Source of the DNA: Clostridia bacterium
GTDB lineage: Bacteria; Bacillota_A; Clostridia; Oscillospirales; Acutalibacteraceae
NCBI GenBank assembly: GCA_024699005.1
Contig: JAILQN010000271.1
Span: forward strand, 1-40,746
Direction: 5' to 3'
Length of the DNA stretch: 40,746 nt
The notes beneath the pieces were generated by a model that ran no database searches, was not told where the DNA came from, and was given only the letters and a program-made list of their open reading frames with translations. Below are positions 7,715-16,391 of this stretch, piece after piece (the stretch's first letter is position 1; every line of letters starts with the position of its first letter). The translations under genes were made by a program, and so were the position numbers.

Positions 7715-8586
7715 ATCTGCTCTGTGCTCTCCGCATTCCGCTCCGACTCAGTGATCCCGCTTATCATCCTGTAGATGTCGCCCTTTTTTATACCCGTCTC
7801 TTTCGCCGCGCGTTTTGCGGCCTCGGAAGCGGACGCGCCTTCGGAGATATACTGTTTCGCCAGTTCCAGACCTTCGTTTATATCGGCTTTTCTGGCGGCG
7901 GGAGCAACGCCTTCGATAATAAGCACGAACTCGCCGCGGATATTGCCGTCCGAATACTTTTCCGCCGCCGCGGATAAGGTTGTTATCTCGCAGGATTCGT
8001 GTATCTTTGTCAGTTCCTTGATAAGGGCGATTTTTCTGTCTCCGAGCGTCCCGTACAGATCCTTAAGCGTGTTGGCAAGTTTGTGCGGGGCTTCGTAAAA
8101 GATCATTGTCCGCCGCTCGCTGCGTATCTCCGCAAGCCTTTCGCGGCGGGAGGGTTTGTTGACCGACAGAAAGCCCTCGAAGGTAAAACGGGAAACGTCA
8201 AGACCGCTGATCGCGGCGGCGGTTATCACGGCGGAGGGACCGGGCACCGATTCGACGGCGATCCCCCTCCCGCGGCACATCGCCACAAGATCAGCGCCGG
8301 GATCGGAAATCGCGGGCATACCGGCGTCGGTCACAAGCGCACATTTCTCCCCTTCCAGCAGCCGCTCTATGATATGCTCGCCCCGGAAAGCCCTGTTATG
8401 CTCGTAATAGCTGACCATCGGTTTCTTTATACCGAAGTGATTGAGCAGTTTTGCGGTCACGCGGGTATCCTCCGCGGCGATGAAATCCACATCCCCCAAG
8501 GTCCTTACAGCCCTGGGGGTCATATCTTCAAGATTGCCTATCGGCGTGCCTACTACGTAAAGTCTGCCATTTCCTTCCATCTGCAC
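7711..8586 (-). CDS. rsmI: 16S rRNA (cytidine(1402)-2'-O)-methyltransferase RsmI
   Basis: A 291-residue tetrapyrrole-methylase-fold enzyme that 2'-O-methylates C1402 of 16S rRNA. The hallmark sequences are present: VGTPIGNLEDMTPRA near the N-terminus, VTDAGMPAISDPGADLV, and PGPSAVITAAAISGL. Length is normal for the family. The start could be GTG 8586 (AAAGGA 5-6 nt upstream) or the in-frame ATG 8580; both give a complete protein. It overlaps trmN6 by 4 nt. The intergenic region upstream, towards purA, holds a heptamer-type inverted repeat. Confidence 0.92.
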   Translation of the reverse strand: MQMEGNGRLYVVGTPIGNLEDMTPRAVRTLGDVDFIAAEDTRVTAKLLNHFGIKKPMVSYYEHNRAFRGEHIIERLLEGEKCALVTDAGMPAISDPGADLVAMCRGRGIAVESVPGPSAVITAAAISGLDVSRFTFEGFLSVNKPSRRERLAEIRSERRTMIFYEAPHKLANTLKDLYGTLGDRKIALIKELTKIHESCEITTLSAAAEKYSDGNIRGEFVLIIEGVAPAARKADINEGLELAKQYISEGASASEAAKRAAKETGIKKGDIYRMISGITESERNAESTEQI

Positions 8587-8606
8587 ACAGTTCCTTTGTT
8601 TTTAAG

Positions 8607-8706
8607 GTTTTGCGCTTTGTGTGTTGCGTGTTGCGTATTGCGATAAACGGTTGCCCGTCATATATATAAATCAAAACCTTGAATCACAAAACACAAAACG
8701 CAAAAC
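8607..8706. repeat. Heptamer inverted-repeat element between purA and rsmI
   Basis: One arm reads GTTTTGC, GCTTTGT, GTGTTGC, GTGTTGC, GTATTGC in 7-nt steps from 8607. The other arm (about 8682-8706, CACAAAACACAAAACGC...) is its imperfect reverse complement. The element abuts the purA stop codon at 8707 directly. The closest relative in the window is at 14713-14799. Confidence 0.75.
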
Positions 8707-9978
8707 TCAGAATCTGATATACGCCTCGCGCTCCGCGCCGACGGAAACGTACTCCACCGGGCAGCCGACAGCCCGTTCTATATAACGCACGTATTCGAGC
8801 GCTTTTTCGGGCAGGTCGCCTATCTTCCGGCAAGAGGAGATATCGCAGTTCCAGCCTTCCATATACTCATAAACCGGCTTTGCCCTGTCGAGCCTCGCGC
8901 CCGTCGGGAAATCGTGTACCGTTTCGCCGTCGATCTCATAGGCGACGCAGACGGGGATCTTCTCATAACCGGAAAGCACGTCCAGTTTCGTGAGAGCGAG
9001 AGAAGTCGCCGCCTGACAGAGCGCACCGTAACGGGATGCCACAACGTCGAACCCGCCTACCCTGCGGGGCCTGCCTGTCGCCGCGCCGTACTCGCCGCCG
9101 GCTTCGCGGAGCTTCTCCGCCTCTTCGCCGAAGATCTCGCACGTGAAAGGTCCTTCGCCCACACAGGTGGAATAAGCCTTGATAACGCCTACCGCCTTAT
9201 CGATCTTCAGATTCGGCACTCCGGCTCCTATAGGGGCGAAAGCCGAAATGACGTTCGATGAAGAAGTATAGGGGTAAATGCCGTAGTCGATATCCCTGAG
9301 CGCGCCCAGCTGAGCCTCGAAAAGCATGTTTTTGCCCTGCCTGTTCGCTTCGTTCAGATATACGGTGGTATCGACTATATGAGGAACGAGCTCTTTTCCG
9401 TATTTCATCAGCCAATCAAACATATCTTCCGGTGTAACCGCTTCGTGCCCATAGCCGTTTGCAACGGTCAGATTTTTCCACTCGACGACCGGGGCCAGAC
9501 GTTTTTTCAGAGCTTCCGGCTCCAGAAGATCGCCCATTCGGAACGCCTTTTTCATATATTTGTCGGAATAGACCGGAGCAATGCCTCTGCGGGTGGAGCC
9601 GAACTTCGCGTCGCCCAGACGGTCCTCCTCCAGGCAGTCGAGCAGCTTGTGATACGGCATGCAGATGACCGCTCTGTCGCTGATCCTGAGATTATCCGGA
9701 GTCACGCTTATCCCCTGAGAGCGGATACGCGCGATCTCATTCACAAGATGCTCTATATCTATGACCATGCCCGGCCCCATGACGTTTACGGTTCCATCGT
9801 TGAAAATGCCGGAAGGCAGCAGATTGAGTATAAACTTTCCCCTGTCGTTCACAACGGTGTGCCCCGCGTTGTTGCCGCCCTGATAGCGTATCACTATGTC
9901 GTATTCCTCTGCAAGCAGGTCAACCATCCTGCCCTTGCCCTCGTCGCCCCAGTTTACGCCGGTGATAGCTGTTAACAT
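8707..9978 (-). CDS. purA: Adenylosuccinate synthetase
   Basis: A 423-residue enzyme that joins IMP and aspartate with GTP to give adenylosuccinate, the first committed step to AMP. The GTP/IMP site GDEGKGR is at residues 11-17, with RYQGGNNAGHTV, the TTLR-type loop TGRPRRVGG and the C-terminal base-binding region also visible. The start is ATG 9978, with GAGGAGG 10 nt upstream; further upstream in-frame codons lack a signal. It is transcribed divergently from the aquaporin gene. Confidence 0.95.
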   Translation of the reverse strand: MLTAITGVNWGDEGKGRMVDLLAEEYDIVIRYQGGNNAGHTVVNDRGKFILNLLPSGIFNDGTVNVMGPGMVIDIEHLVNEIARIRSQGISVTPDNLRISDRAVICMPYHKLLDCLEEDRLGDAKFGSTRRGIAPVYSDKYMKKAFRMGDLLEPEALKKRLAPVVEWKNLTVANGYGHEAVTPEDMFDWLMKYGKELVPHIVDTTVYLNEANRQGKNMLFEAQLGALRDIDYGIYPYTSSSNVISAFAPIGAGVPNLKIDKAVGVIKAYSTCVGEGPFTCEIFGEEAEKLREAGGEYGAATGRPRRVGGFDVVASRYGALCQAATSLALTKLDVLSGYEKIPVCVAYEIDGETVHDFPTGARLDRAKPVYEYMEGWNCDISSCRKIGDLPEKALEYVRYIERAVGCPVEYVSVGAEREAYIRF

Positions 9979-10010
9979 ACAGTATGCCTCCTCTTGTTTG
10001 TCCTGCAAAT

Positions 10011-10034
10011 TGACAGGATGATTATACTCTGTCA
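10011..10034 (-). promoter_or_regulatory. Possible purA promoter -10 with flanking inverted repeat
   Basis: A TATAAT (minus strand, 10026-10021) lies between TGACAG (10011-10016) and CTGTCA (10029-10034). No convincing -35 is visible 17 nt upstream. The inverted arms around the -10 could be an operator, but this is a weak call. Confidence 0.35.
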
Positions 10035-10076
10035 TTTTTTATTTATTTTTCTGTTTTAGAAAATTTTTAACACTGA

Positions 10077-10105
10077 TTGACTTAAACAGCAAAAAGATAT
10101 AAAAT
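10077..10105 (+). promoter_or_regulatory. Sigma-A promoter for the aquaporin gene
   Basis: TTGACT (10077-10082), a 17-nt spacer and TAAAAT (10100-10105), with the ATG at 10139 behind GGGAGG. Confidence 0.75.
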
Positions 10106-10138
10106 AATCATATAAACAAATTCCAGGGAGGAACAGTC

Positions 10139-10837
10139 ATGAGAATCAAAAAGTACATCGCCGAATTCGTCGGCACATTCGTTCTCGTCTTCGCGGCATG
10201 CGGCACCGCCGTCATCGTGGGACAGAAGACGACACAAAGCGGAGCCTCTACAGTGGGCTATCTTATCACGGCTCTCGCCTTCGGTCTTGTTATCGTCGCC
10301 ATGGCATACTCCATAGGCAACGTTTCCGGATGCCACATCAACCCTGCCGTCTCGCTCGGCGTGCTTATCACCGGCGGTATGGACTTTACCGATTTTATCG
10401 GCTACATTATCGCCCAGTTTGCAGGCGCGACAGCCGGCGCGGCTGTTTTAAAGGGGATTCTCGGAACAAAATCAGATACTCTCGGCTCCAATGCGCTTTA
10501 TGAGGGCAGCGTTCTCAAGTCCTTCATTATCGAAGCGATACTCACCTGCATCTTCGTCATTGCGATCCTCGGCGTGACCTCCAAGCCCGATTTCGGCAGT
10601 GCAGCCGGTCTGGTCATCGGAGGAGCTCTTACACTTGTTCACCTCCTCGGCATTCCTTTCACCGGCACTTCCGTAAATCCCGCCCGTTCTTTCGGCCCCG
10701 CCATACTCAGCGGCAGCACCGAAGGGCTTTGGGTATTCATCGTGGCGCCCCTCGTAGGCGCGGCGATAGCGGCTGCGTTCTATATCCTTGTACTCAAACC
10801 GGCCAAGAAAAAAGCACCCGCAGGAAAGAAGAAATAA
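10139..10837 (+). CDS. aqpZ: Aquaporin, AqpZ-like (MIP family)
   Basis: A 232-residue integral membrane channel with six expected membrane segments and the two NPA loops: CHINPAVS (NPA at 68-70) and TSVNPARSFGPA (NPA at 180-182). The selectivity-filter positions (Phe in LAFGL, His in LVHLLGIPF, Arg after the second NPA) match AqpZ-type water channels better than the glycerol facilitator pattern, so water transport is inferred. The C-terminus is a short Lys-rich tail. The start follows GGGAGG. The next gene starts 4 nt after its stop. Confidence 0.9.
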   Translation: MRIKKYIAEFVGTFVLVFAACGTAVIVGQKTTQSGASTVGYLITALAFGLVIVAMAYSIGNVSGCHINPAVSLGVLITGGMDFTDFIGYIIAQFAGATAGAAVLKGILGTKSDTLGSNALYEGSVLKSFIIEAILTCIFVIAILGVTSKPDFGSAAGLVIGGALTLVHLLGIPFTGTSVNPARSFGPAILSGSTEGLWVFIVAPLVGAAIAAAFYILVLKPAKKKAPAGKKK

Positions 10838-10841
10838 TCCA

Positions 10842-11552
10842 TTGAAAAAGCTGAATCAGATACCGCAGATACCGAAGGCCCATCAGATCATCTGGTGGGT
10901 CTGTCGGGCCGCCCTTCTTGGCTTTTCCGTCTGGGGAATATTCCACAACTCCGTCACGATGTTCCTGATGGGGCTTTTTTCCATAGGTTTTTCACATTTG
11001 TGGGATCTCTTCACACTTCTGGGCGGCAAGTCTTTCATCACCCGCGTCAATTATTTTTCGCAGACACTGCTCGCCGTCTTTCTGGTATACAGCTGCATCA
11101 TGTATTACTATAACGCCCGCTTTACAATACCGTTTGCGGACAACGTATCGCACGGTGTCTCGGGTTTTATCGCTGCCTGGTTCGCCTTTGACTTTATCAC
11201 CGTGATGCAGGGCCGTTATCATCATATCAAGCCGGCTGTCGCGGCAATGTTCTCGATCGCGTTCGGAACGTTTCTCGCCGCCGCATGGGAGTTTTACGAG
11301 TTCATAATGGACAGGGTCTACGGCTATACCCTGCAGACCTCAGATATCATAAGCGAACGCGGGCTTGTGGACACAATGACAGATATGATGTTCGGCGTGA
11401 CGGGAGCGCTCATAGGCATGTTTATCTGTTCCTTCTACCGTACCGGCATTATCGGCGTCAACCGCAAAGAAGTGAGAAAAAAAGTTGTCGCTCAATCAAA
11501 GAGCGACAGGGATGAGGAACTCAGACTGCTGGGGATCGAAGAAGACAGATGA
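10842..11552 (+). CDS. Multi-pass membrane protein, YjdF/DUF2238-like
   Basis: A 236-residue membrane protein with about six hydrophobic segments (near residues 17-34, 36-56, 70-90, 100-120, 128-148 and 180-198). The stretch AAWEFYEFIMDRVYG, followed by DTMTDMMFGVTGALIG, resembles the WE-x-x-E-x-x-x-D...D-T-x-x-D pattern of YjdF/DUF2238 proteins, whose role is unknown. The most likely start is TTG 10842, four bases after the aquaporin stop, with the purine-rich end of the aquaporin gene as ribosome-binding site; no ATG fits. It is probably translationally coupled to the aquaporin. Confidence 0.65.
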   Translation: MKKLNQIPQIPKAHQIIWWVCRAALLGFSVWGIFHNSVTMFLMGLFSIGFSHLWDLFTLLGGKSFITRVNYFSQTLLAVFLVYSCIMYYYNARFTIPFADNVSHGVSGFIAAWFAFDFITVMQGRYHHIKPAVAAMFSIAFGTFLAAAWEFYEFIMDRVYGYTLQTSDIISERGLVDTMTDMMFGVTGALIGMFICSFYRTGIIGVNRKEVRKKVVAQSKSDRDEELRLLGIEEDR

Positions 11553-11560
11553 AGAAAAAT

Positions 11561-11600
11561 AAAAACTACGGGGATCTTTCGGGATGCCCGTAATTTTTAT
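11561..11600. terminator. Bidirectional terminator between membrane protein and I42 gene
   Basis: An inverted repeat, AAAAACTACGGG (11562-11573) with CCCGTAATTTTT (11587-11598), has A/T tails on both sides and so can end transcription from both converging genes. Confidence 0.7.
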
Positions 11601-11968
11601 TGTTTGCTTATCAGCTTGATCTTAAGATTCTTATCTACCTCGAATGTATAAACATAGGTCGACACCACGGCGTTGTTCTGTGTGGAGCGATAGCGGAAAG
11701 TCACATGACACGTGCCCTCGCCCACTGCCCGGAACACGAATCGCTTTGCGCCGCCCGAAACTTCGCTGCTGTCGCTCGTATAATAGGAGCCGGTCAGCTG
11801 CATGACGTTAGGATTGTCGATCTCACATTCCCACTCATAACCCGAGTTCTGGTTTGCGTAAAGGTCCACGGTGTAATCACCCGAACTCGATCCGCCCCCT
11901 CCGAACAGGGCCAAAATTGCGTTGATGATGGCAAGAATCTTCTGCAGGACAGACATTATTCCTGACAT
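11597..11968 (-). CDS. Chagasin-like (I42 family) cysteine protease inhibitor
   Basis: A 123-residue protein. Residues 1-20 form a hydrophobic helix (MSVLQKILAIINAILALFG) followed by a Gly/Ser linker, so it is probably membrane-attached or exported. The rest matches the inhibitor I42 / chagasin family (PF09394): NQNSGYEWEC corresponds to the N-P-T-T-G-Y-x-W loop, then GGAKRFVFRAVGEGTCHVTFRY. The RPW-type loop is less clear. Family members block papain-like cysteine proteases. The start is ATG 11968 with AAGGTG about 10 nt upstream; the in-frame GTG at 11980 lies inside that signal. It is monocistronic, with its own promoter and a structured leader. Confidence 0.75.
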   Translation of the reverse strand: MSGIMSVLQKILAIINAILALFGGGGSSSGDYTVDLYANQNSGYEWECEIDNPNVMQLTGSYYTSDSSEVSGGAKRFVFRAVGEGTCHVTFRYRSTQNNAVVSTYVYTFEVDKNLKIKLISKQ

Positions 11969-11990
11969 TGTTAATATCACCTTCTTTGAG

Positions 11991-12068
11991 CAGGCAGAAC
12001 AGAGTCGAACGATTCCGGGTTCGGTTCTCTTCTGCCTGTGGAAAATAAAGCGTATTCGCGCCTTTATT
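11991..12068 (-). promoter_or_regulatory. Two-hairpin leader of the I42 gene
   Basis: Between the promoter and the start codon the transcript can form two hairpins. The first has AATAAAG/CTTTATT arms (12044-12050 with 12062-12068). The second is longer: CAGGCAGAA (11991-11999) pairs with TTCTGCCTG (12030-12038), then GAG/CTC, then an inner CGAAC/GTTCG (12006-12010 with 12019-12023). The second ends about 13 nt before the ribosome-binding site. It matches no riboswitch class I recognise. Confidence 0.5.
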
Positions 12069-12082
12069 CCTACATTGAAGAT

Positions 12083-12111
12083 ATTTTAACAAAGTTTGAA
12101 TAACTTGTCAA
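12083..12111 (-). promoter_or_regulatory. Sigma-A promoter for the I42 inhibitor gene
   Basis: On the minus strand TTGACA (12111-12106), a 17-nt spacer and TAAAAT (12088-12083). The predicted transcript has a leader of about 105 nt. Confidence 0.75.
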
Positions 12112-12115
12112 CAGA

Positions 12116-12190
12116 ATTTTAAAAATTCCCGTCGGAGATTTCAATAAATTTTGAACAAATTATGTGCAATATTTACAGCCCGACGGGAAT
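12116..12190 (-). terminator. Terminator of the ctsR-clpC operon
   Basis: On the minus strand ATTCCCGTCGG (12190-12180 complement) pairs with CCGACGGGAAT (12135-12125 complement) across a 44-nt AT-rich loop and is followed by a T-rich tract. The 11-bp arms are perfect. The long loop is unusual but can itself fold through a short AT stem. Confidence 0.7.
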
Positions 12191-12221
12191 ATTATTCAGA
12201 TTCCGATGCAGATAAGGATAT

Positions 12222-14657
12222 TTATTCTTTCAGGACGAACTTGAATCCATCTCCGTCCGGCTCGCAGACGTAGGACTTCCCTTTTTCCAGAACGCCGTCC
12301 AGCATATCCTCGGCAAACTTATCCTTGATATAACGCGTTATCGCGGAACGAAGGGGCCTTGCTCCGTACACCTCGTCGTAACCGAGATCGGAAATCCGTT
12401 CCACAGCCTCGTCCGTAAAGGTAAGATCCACATCCATTTCCCTGAGAGTAGCAGCAAGCTCGGAGAGCATTTTGCCCGCGATGCTCGTGATATCCGCGCG
12501 GGTAAGCCGCGAGAACACGATGATCGAAGAAACGCGGTTCAGGAATTCGGGTCTGAAAGTCTTTTTCAGCTCGCCCAGAACTGTATCCCTGATTTGCTCC
12601 ATGCTCATAAGCGTGCCGCCGCCGAAGCCGATGTTCGTCTGTTTTTCGGTGATATAGTGTGCGCCGACGTTAGAGGTCATTATGATGACCGTGTTGCGGA
12701 AACTGACCGTGCGTCCCTGACCGTCGGTCAGGATGCCGTCGTCGAGCACCTGCAGAAGGGCGTTGAAAACGTCCGGATGCGCTTTTTCGATCTCATCGAA
12801 CAGCACCACGGAATACGGATGACGGCGGATCTTCTCCGTCAGATGACCTCCCTCCTCATAACCGACGTAACCCGGAGCGGATCCGATGAGCTTGGAGACG
12901 TCATACTTCTCCATATATTCGGACATATCGACCCTGACCATGGCGTTCTCGTCTCCGAACAGCGCCTCGGCAAGCGCCTTCGCGAGTTCCGTCTTGCCTA
13001 CGCCGGTCGGCCCCAGGAAGATAAAGCTGCCGATGGGACGTTTGGGATCCTTGATGACACGGTTTGTTCTGACCGCCTTTGCGACGGCTGTTACCGCCTC
13101 GTCCTGTCCGACGACACGCTTGTGCAGCTCCTCCTCCAGGTGACGCAGACGGTTGGATTCCTCCTCCGTCATCTGAGAAAGCGGTATCCCCGTAGACGCG
13201 GAGATGATCTCCGCAACGTCGTTGGCGGTCACGACGCCCGAGAAACCCGAATCACGCCTTTTCCACGCCTTCTCTGCCTCGGCGATTTTGTCGTTCAGCT
13301 CTTTTTCCTTGTCCCTGAGCCTGCCTGCGCGGTCAAAATCCTCCCTGCGCACGGCGGCGTTTTTCTCGTCCCGGACTGCATTGAGCTCCTGTTCCAGGTT
13401 CTTTACGTCCGGCGGAGCGGTAAAAGTGGTCATACGCTTGCGCGCCGCCGCCTCGTCGATAAGATCTATCGCCTTATCGGGCAGAAAGCGGTCGCCGATG
13501 TACCTTGAGGAGAGTCTGACCGCGGCAATGATCGCACCGTCCGAAATAGTGACCTTGTGGTGCGCCTCGAACTTGGTGCGAAGCCCCTTCAGGATCGCCT
13601 CTGTGTCCTCCACCGAAGGTTCGTTCACCATGACAGGCTGCAGACGCCTGGCAAGCGCTCCGTCTTTCTCTATATTCTTGCGGTACTCATCCAGGGTAGT
13701 GGCGCCGATAAGCTGCAGTTCACCCCTCGCGAGCGCAGGCTTGAGGATATTTGAGGCGCTGGTCGCGCCATCGGAGTCGCCTATGCCCACGAGCATGTGG
13801 ATCTCATCGATAAACAGGATGATATTTCCGGCTTTTATAACCTCCTCTATCGCGCCTTTTATTCTCTCTTCAAACTGTCCGCGGTACATCGTGCCTGCGA
13901 CAAGAGCTGTCATATCAAGGGCGATGACGCGCTTACCCAGAAGCAGCTCCGGCACATCGCGCTTGGAGATCCGCATGGCAAGACCCTCCGCTATGGCAGT
14001 CTTGCCCACGCCGGGTTCGCCGATGAGGCATGGATTGTTTTTGGTGCGGCGAAGAAGGATCTGCATAACCCTGTCAACTTCTTTGTCCCTGCCGATAAGC
14101 GGATCGATCTTGCCGTCTGCCGCGGCGGCTGTCAGATCTCTGCCGTACTGATCGAGTGTAGGCGTACCGCCTTCATCCCTGAGTTTTTTGTTCTTTGCGT
14201 TCTCCGCCTCCGCGTCGCCCTGTTTATACGGACCGTTCATAGCGTTCTGAGCAAAACTCTCCTCTGTAACGTCATATTCGGCAAGCAACCTCGCCGCGAA
14301 AGACTTCTTATCGTGCAGGATCGCGATCAGAAGATGCAGAGGGGAAGCAAGCCCGGCGCCTGTCTCGCGCGCGGCGTCGATAGCAACGCGTACCGCATTC
14401 ACAGTGCGCTGTGTCAGATTGTCCAGCGACAGAGACGTCGGCATTCCTACGCCTGAATTCTGTCTGATGGCCCTGTCCACCACGTCCGCGGTCACGCCGC
14501 TCTGCGCCAGGATGGTCGAAGCCGGTGACGACGGATCGCGCAGTATCCCCAGAAGGATATGCTCCGTACCGACGTACAGACTGCCCATCCTCGACGCGTC
14601 ATACACGCCCGCCTCCACGGCGGCGTTCGCTTTGTTGTTTAATCCCCTGATTGACAT
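12222..14657 (-). CDS. clpC: Clp protease ATPase subunit ClpC
   Basis: An 811-residue AAA+ unfoldase that feeds substrates to ClpP and, with McsB, degrades arginine-phosphorylated proteins. It has an N-terminal double Clp_N repeat (about 1-145), a first ATPase domain with Walker A GEPGVGKT (213-220) and Walker B LFIDE (281-285), a middle domain with a UVR-like coiled coil (about 421-465), and a second ATPase domain with Walker A GPTGVGKT (549-556). Length and layout are normal. The ATG follows AAGGAGAAG. It is the last gene of the ctsR operon, separated from mcsB by a 147-bp gap occupied by a heptamer repeat element. Confidence 0.95.
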   Translation of the reverse strand: MSIRGLNNKANAAVEAGVYDASRMGSLYVGTEHILLGILRDPSSPASTILAQSGVTADVVDRAIRQNSGVGMPTSLSLDNLTQRTVNAVRVAIDAARETGAGLASPLHLLIAILHDKKSFAARLLAEYDVTEESFAQNAMNGPYKQGDAEAENAKNKKLRDEGGTPTLDQYGRDLTAAAADGKIDPLIGRDKEVDRVMQILLRRTKNNPCLIGEPGVGKTAIAEGLAMRISKRDVPELLLGKRVIALDMTALVAGTMYRGQFEERIKGAIEEVIKAGNIILFIDEIHMLVGIGDSDGATSASNILKPALARGELQLIGATTLDEYRKNIEKDGALARRLQPVMVNEPSVEDTEAILKGLRTKFEAHHKVTISDGAIIAAVRLSSRYIGDRFLPDKAIDLIDEAAARKRMTTFTAPPDVKNLEQELNAVRDEKNAAVRREDFDRAGRLRDKEKELNDKIAEAEKAWKRRDSGFSGVVTANDVAEIISASTGIPLSQMTEEESNRLRHLEEELHKRVVGQDEAVTAVAKAVRTNRVIKDPKRPIGSFIFLGPTGVGKTELAKALAEALFGDENAMVRVDMSEYMEKYDVSKLIGSAPGYVGYEEGGHLTEKIRRHPYSVVLFDEIEKAHPDVFNALLQVLDDGILTDGQGRTVSFRNTVIIMTSNVGAHYITEKQTNIGFGGGTLMSMEQIRDTVLGELKKTFRPEFLNRVSSIIVFSRLTRADITSIAGKMLSELAATLREMDVDLTFTDEAVERISDLGYDEVYGARPLRSAITRYIKDKFAEDMLDGVLEKGKSYVCEPDGDGFKFVLKE

Positions 14658-14712
14658 AATATACTTCTCCTTCCCTGTTTTGTTTTTTTGTTCCTTTGTT
14701 TTTTTGTTTTCT

Positions 14713-14799
14713 GTGTTGCGCTTTATGTGTTGCGTATTGCGGTTATAAGGTTTTCTGATTATAAATCATTTCAAAACCGTCAAAACGCAATACGTAAAG
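14713..14799. repeat. Heptamer inverted-repeat element between mcsB and clpC
   Basis: The left arm has GTGTTGC, GCTTTAT, GTGTTGC, GTATTGC in 7-nt steps. The right arm (AACCGTCAAAACGCAATACG, from 14776) is its imperfect inverse. It ends 5 nt from the mcsB stop codon at 14805 and is similar to the element beside purA. Confidence 0.7.
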
Positions 14800-14804
14800 T
14801 CATT

Positions 14805-15809
14805 CTATTTAAAAAGACGCTCCTTCACGGTTCTCGCCCTGAGCGCGTCACGCTCATCCACATCCGTCACTCCCCCGTTGGTCAGGGAAAGCGTCGCCGC
14901 CTGAAGAGTCAGGATCAGTTCATTCAATACCGACGTATCCGCGCTGATTATCCCGCCGTCAGTGCCCAGACGCACCCAGGAAAACAGATCGAGCATTTCA
15001 TCAGCGCTCAATAACCGGGCAGTTTCGAGTATACCGTAAGCCCTGTGGATCTTGTCCTGGATCGAAACACTTTCGGTCAGAGCCTCCGCGGCGGCGCGTT
15101 CCCTCGTGGCAAGCTGCATGGCTACAGAGTCGAGATTACCCAAAGCCTCATTTTCCGATATGCCCAGCGTCACCGTATTTGCTATCCGGTAGATATCGCC
15201 GTTCGCCTTGCCGCTTCCGCCGTAAACGCCGTTCATGGTCATACCCATTTTCGCCAGCGTACCGGCAAGTCTCTGTATCTGTCCGGATTTGGAGAGAGCC
15301 GGCAGATGCATGAGTACGGAAGCGCGCATGCCTGTGCCGAGGTTGGCAGGCGATTGCGTAAGGTAACCGAGACGGTCGTCAAAGGCTACATTCAGTACGG
15401 ATCCGACTATCCTGTCAGGCCCCTGCGCCGCCTTATATGCGTCTTTTACGTTCCCGCCGGGCCTGAAAGCCTGTATCTTGATATGTTCCTCCTCGCACAG
15501 CATTATACTTACGGACTCATCCCGGGAGATGAGCAGCCCCCCGGATCTTTCGTCAAGGGCGAATTCCGGACTTATAAGGTGCCTCTCTGCGAGCGACAGC
15601 GCCGCCTCGCGGGACAGTTCTCTCATATCGTAATAATCAAGTTCGGGAGCTGAATCGGCAAAAGCGCGCCGCACCTCGTCGATCACCTGTTTCCGCCCGT
15701 GATCGTCAAGCTTTGACGGAAACGGATGATCGTTCAGATTACGGGCAAGGCGCACGCGTGCGCTCAAAGCTTTGTCGCCGTTGTCGGCGGATTCATACCA
15801 TTTTTTCAC
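14805..15809 (-). CDS. mcsB: Protein-arginine kinase McsB
   Basis: A 334-residue kinase of the phosphagen-kinase fold that phosphorylates arginine residues, marking proteins for ClpCP and inactivating CtsR. The nucleotide-binding arginine motif SARVRLARN is at residues 16-24, with LCEEEHIKIQ and RASVLMHLPAL further on. The start (MKKWYES) overlaps the mcsA stop by 4 nt, as in most Firmicutes. Length is close to the usual 350 or so residues. Confidence 0.95.
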   Translation of the reverse strand: MKKWYESADNGDKALSARVRLARNLNDHPFPSKLDDHGRKQVIDEVRRAFADSAPELDYYDMRELSREAALSLAERHLISPEFALDERSGGLLISRDESVSIMLCEEEHIKIQAFRPGGNVKDAYKAAQGPDRIVGSVLNVAFDDRLGYLTQSPANLGTGMRASVLMHLPALSKSGQIQRLAGTLAKMGMTMNGVYGGSGKANGDIYRIANTVTLGISENEALGNLDSVAMQLATRERAAAEALTESVSIQDKIHRAYGILETARLLSADEMLDLFSWVRLGTDGGIISADTSVLNELILTLQAATLSLTNGGVTDVDERDALRARTVKERLFK

Positions 15810-16318
15810 GATTGCTCCTCCAACTCCCGCAGAGCGTCGCGCAGCTCGGCGGCATGCTCGTAGTTTTCTTCCTGTATGGCGCGGGTCAGCTCCTCCCTGA
15901 GCATAACAGCTTTCCTGCGTCTGTCCTCCTGAGCGGCTTCCCTGTCCCGCAGCGCGCTGTCCGGTGCGCCGCCGGTATGCGCCGCATTCCCGTGCACGCT
16001 CTCTATCATAGGCATGAGCTTATCGTAGAAAGTACGGTAGCACTCGGGGCAGCCGACCTCGCCCGTCTCGGCGATCTCTTCAAAGGTCGTGCCGCATTTT
16101 TCGCACGCGATCCCGGCGTTGAGCCTGCCGAGCGGCTGTCTGTCGGAAAAGAACTTACTGAACAGGCTTCCGAAATCAGTCCCGAATCCGCCGAATGCCG
16201 TGCGGTAGCCGAGCCTGGCGGCGCACTCGGCGCACAGATCCTCGCTCGACGCTTCTCCGTTTATTATCCTTTTGATGTGTGTGTTTGCCTCTCTCTTACG
16301 GCAATTATCACAGAGCAT
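15806..16318 (-). CDS. mcsA: McsA, zinc-binding activator of McsB
   Basis: A 170-residue protein with four CxxC pairs (Cys3/6, 29/32, 72/75 and 90/93) that bind zinc, and a C-terminal UVR motif (about 135-165, EELTRAIQEENYEHAAELRD). In Bacillus it stimulates the McsB kinase and influences CtsR stability under heat and metal stress. It lies between ctsR and mcsB in the canonical order. The gap to ctsR is 59 nt and is filled by a 14-bp-period repeat. Confidence 0.92.
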   Translation of the reverse strand: MLCDNCRKREANTHIKRIINGEASSEDLCAECAARLGYRTAFGGFGTDFGSLFSKFFSDRQPLGRLNAGIACEKCGTTFEEIAETGEVGCPECYRTFYDKLMPMIESVHGNAAHTGGAPDSALRDREAAQEDRRRKAVMLREELTRAIQEENYEHAAELRDALRELEEQS

Positions 16319-16330
16319 GATTATCCCTCC

Positions 16331-16391
16331 CTGAACTATGAACTCTGAACTATGAACTCTGAACTATGAACTCTGAATTATGGACTCTGGA
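16331..16391. repeat. Heptamer/14-mer tandem array overlapping the ctsR stop codon
   Basis: Three perfect copies of CTGAACTATGAACT (16331, 16345, 16359) are followed by degenerate copies CTGAATTATGGACT and CTGGACT up to about 16393. The unit is a pair of heptamers, CTGAACT and ATGAACT. The array fills the ctsR-mcsA gap and continues into ctsR, encoding the last residues of CtsR. Confidence 0.9.

Noticed and set aside
11991..12038. tRNA-like sequence (GTCGAAC and GGGTTCGG) before the I42 gene
   Set aside because: The 48-nt fold has no acceptor, D or anticodon arm of tRNA size; it is a single extended hairpin in a leader.
12594..14151. Two long plus-strand frames opposite clpC
   Set aside because: They mirror a highly conserved AAA+ gene, and their compositions are what antisense of GC-rich third positions gives.
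16331..16391. Possible CRISPR array
   Set aside because: The units are contiguous 14-mers without spacers, and no cas gene is in the window.
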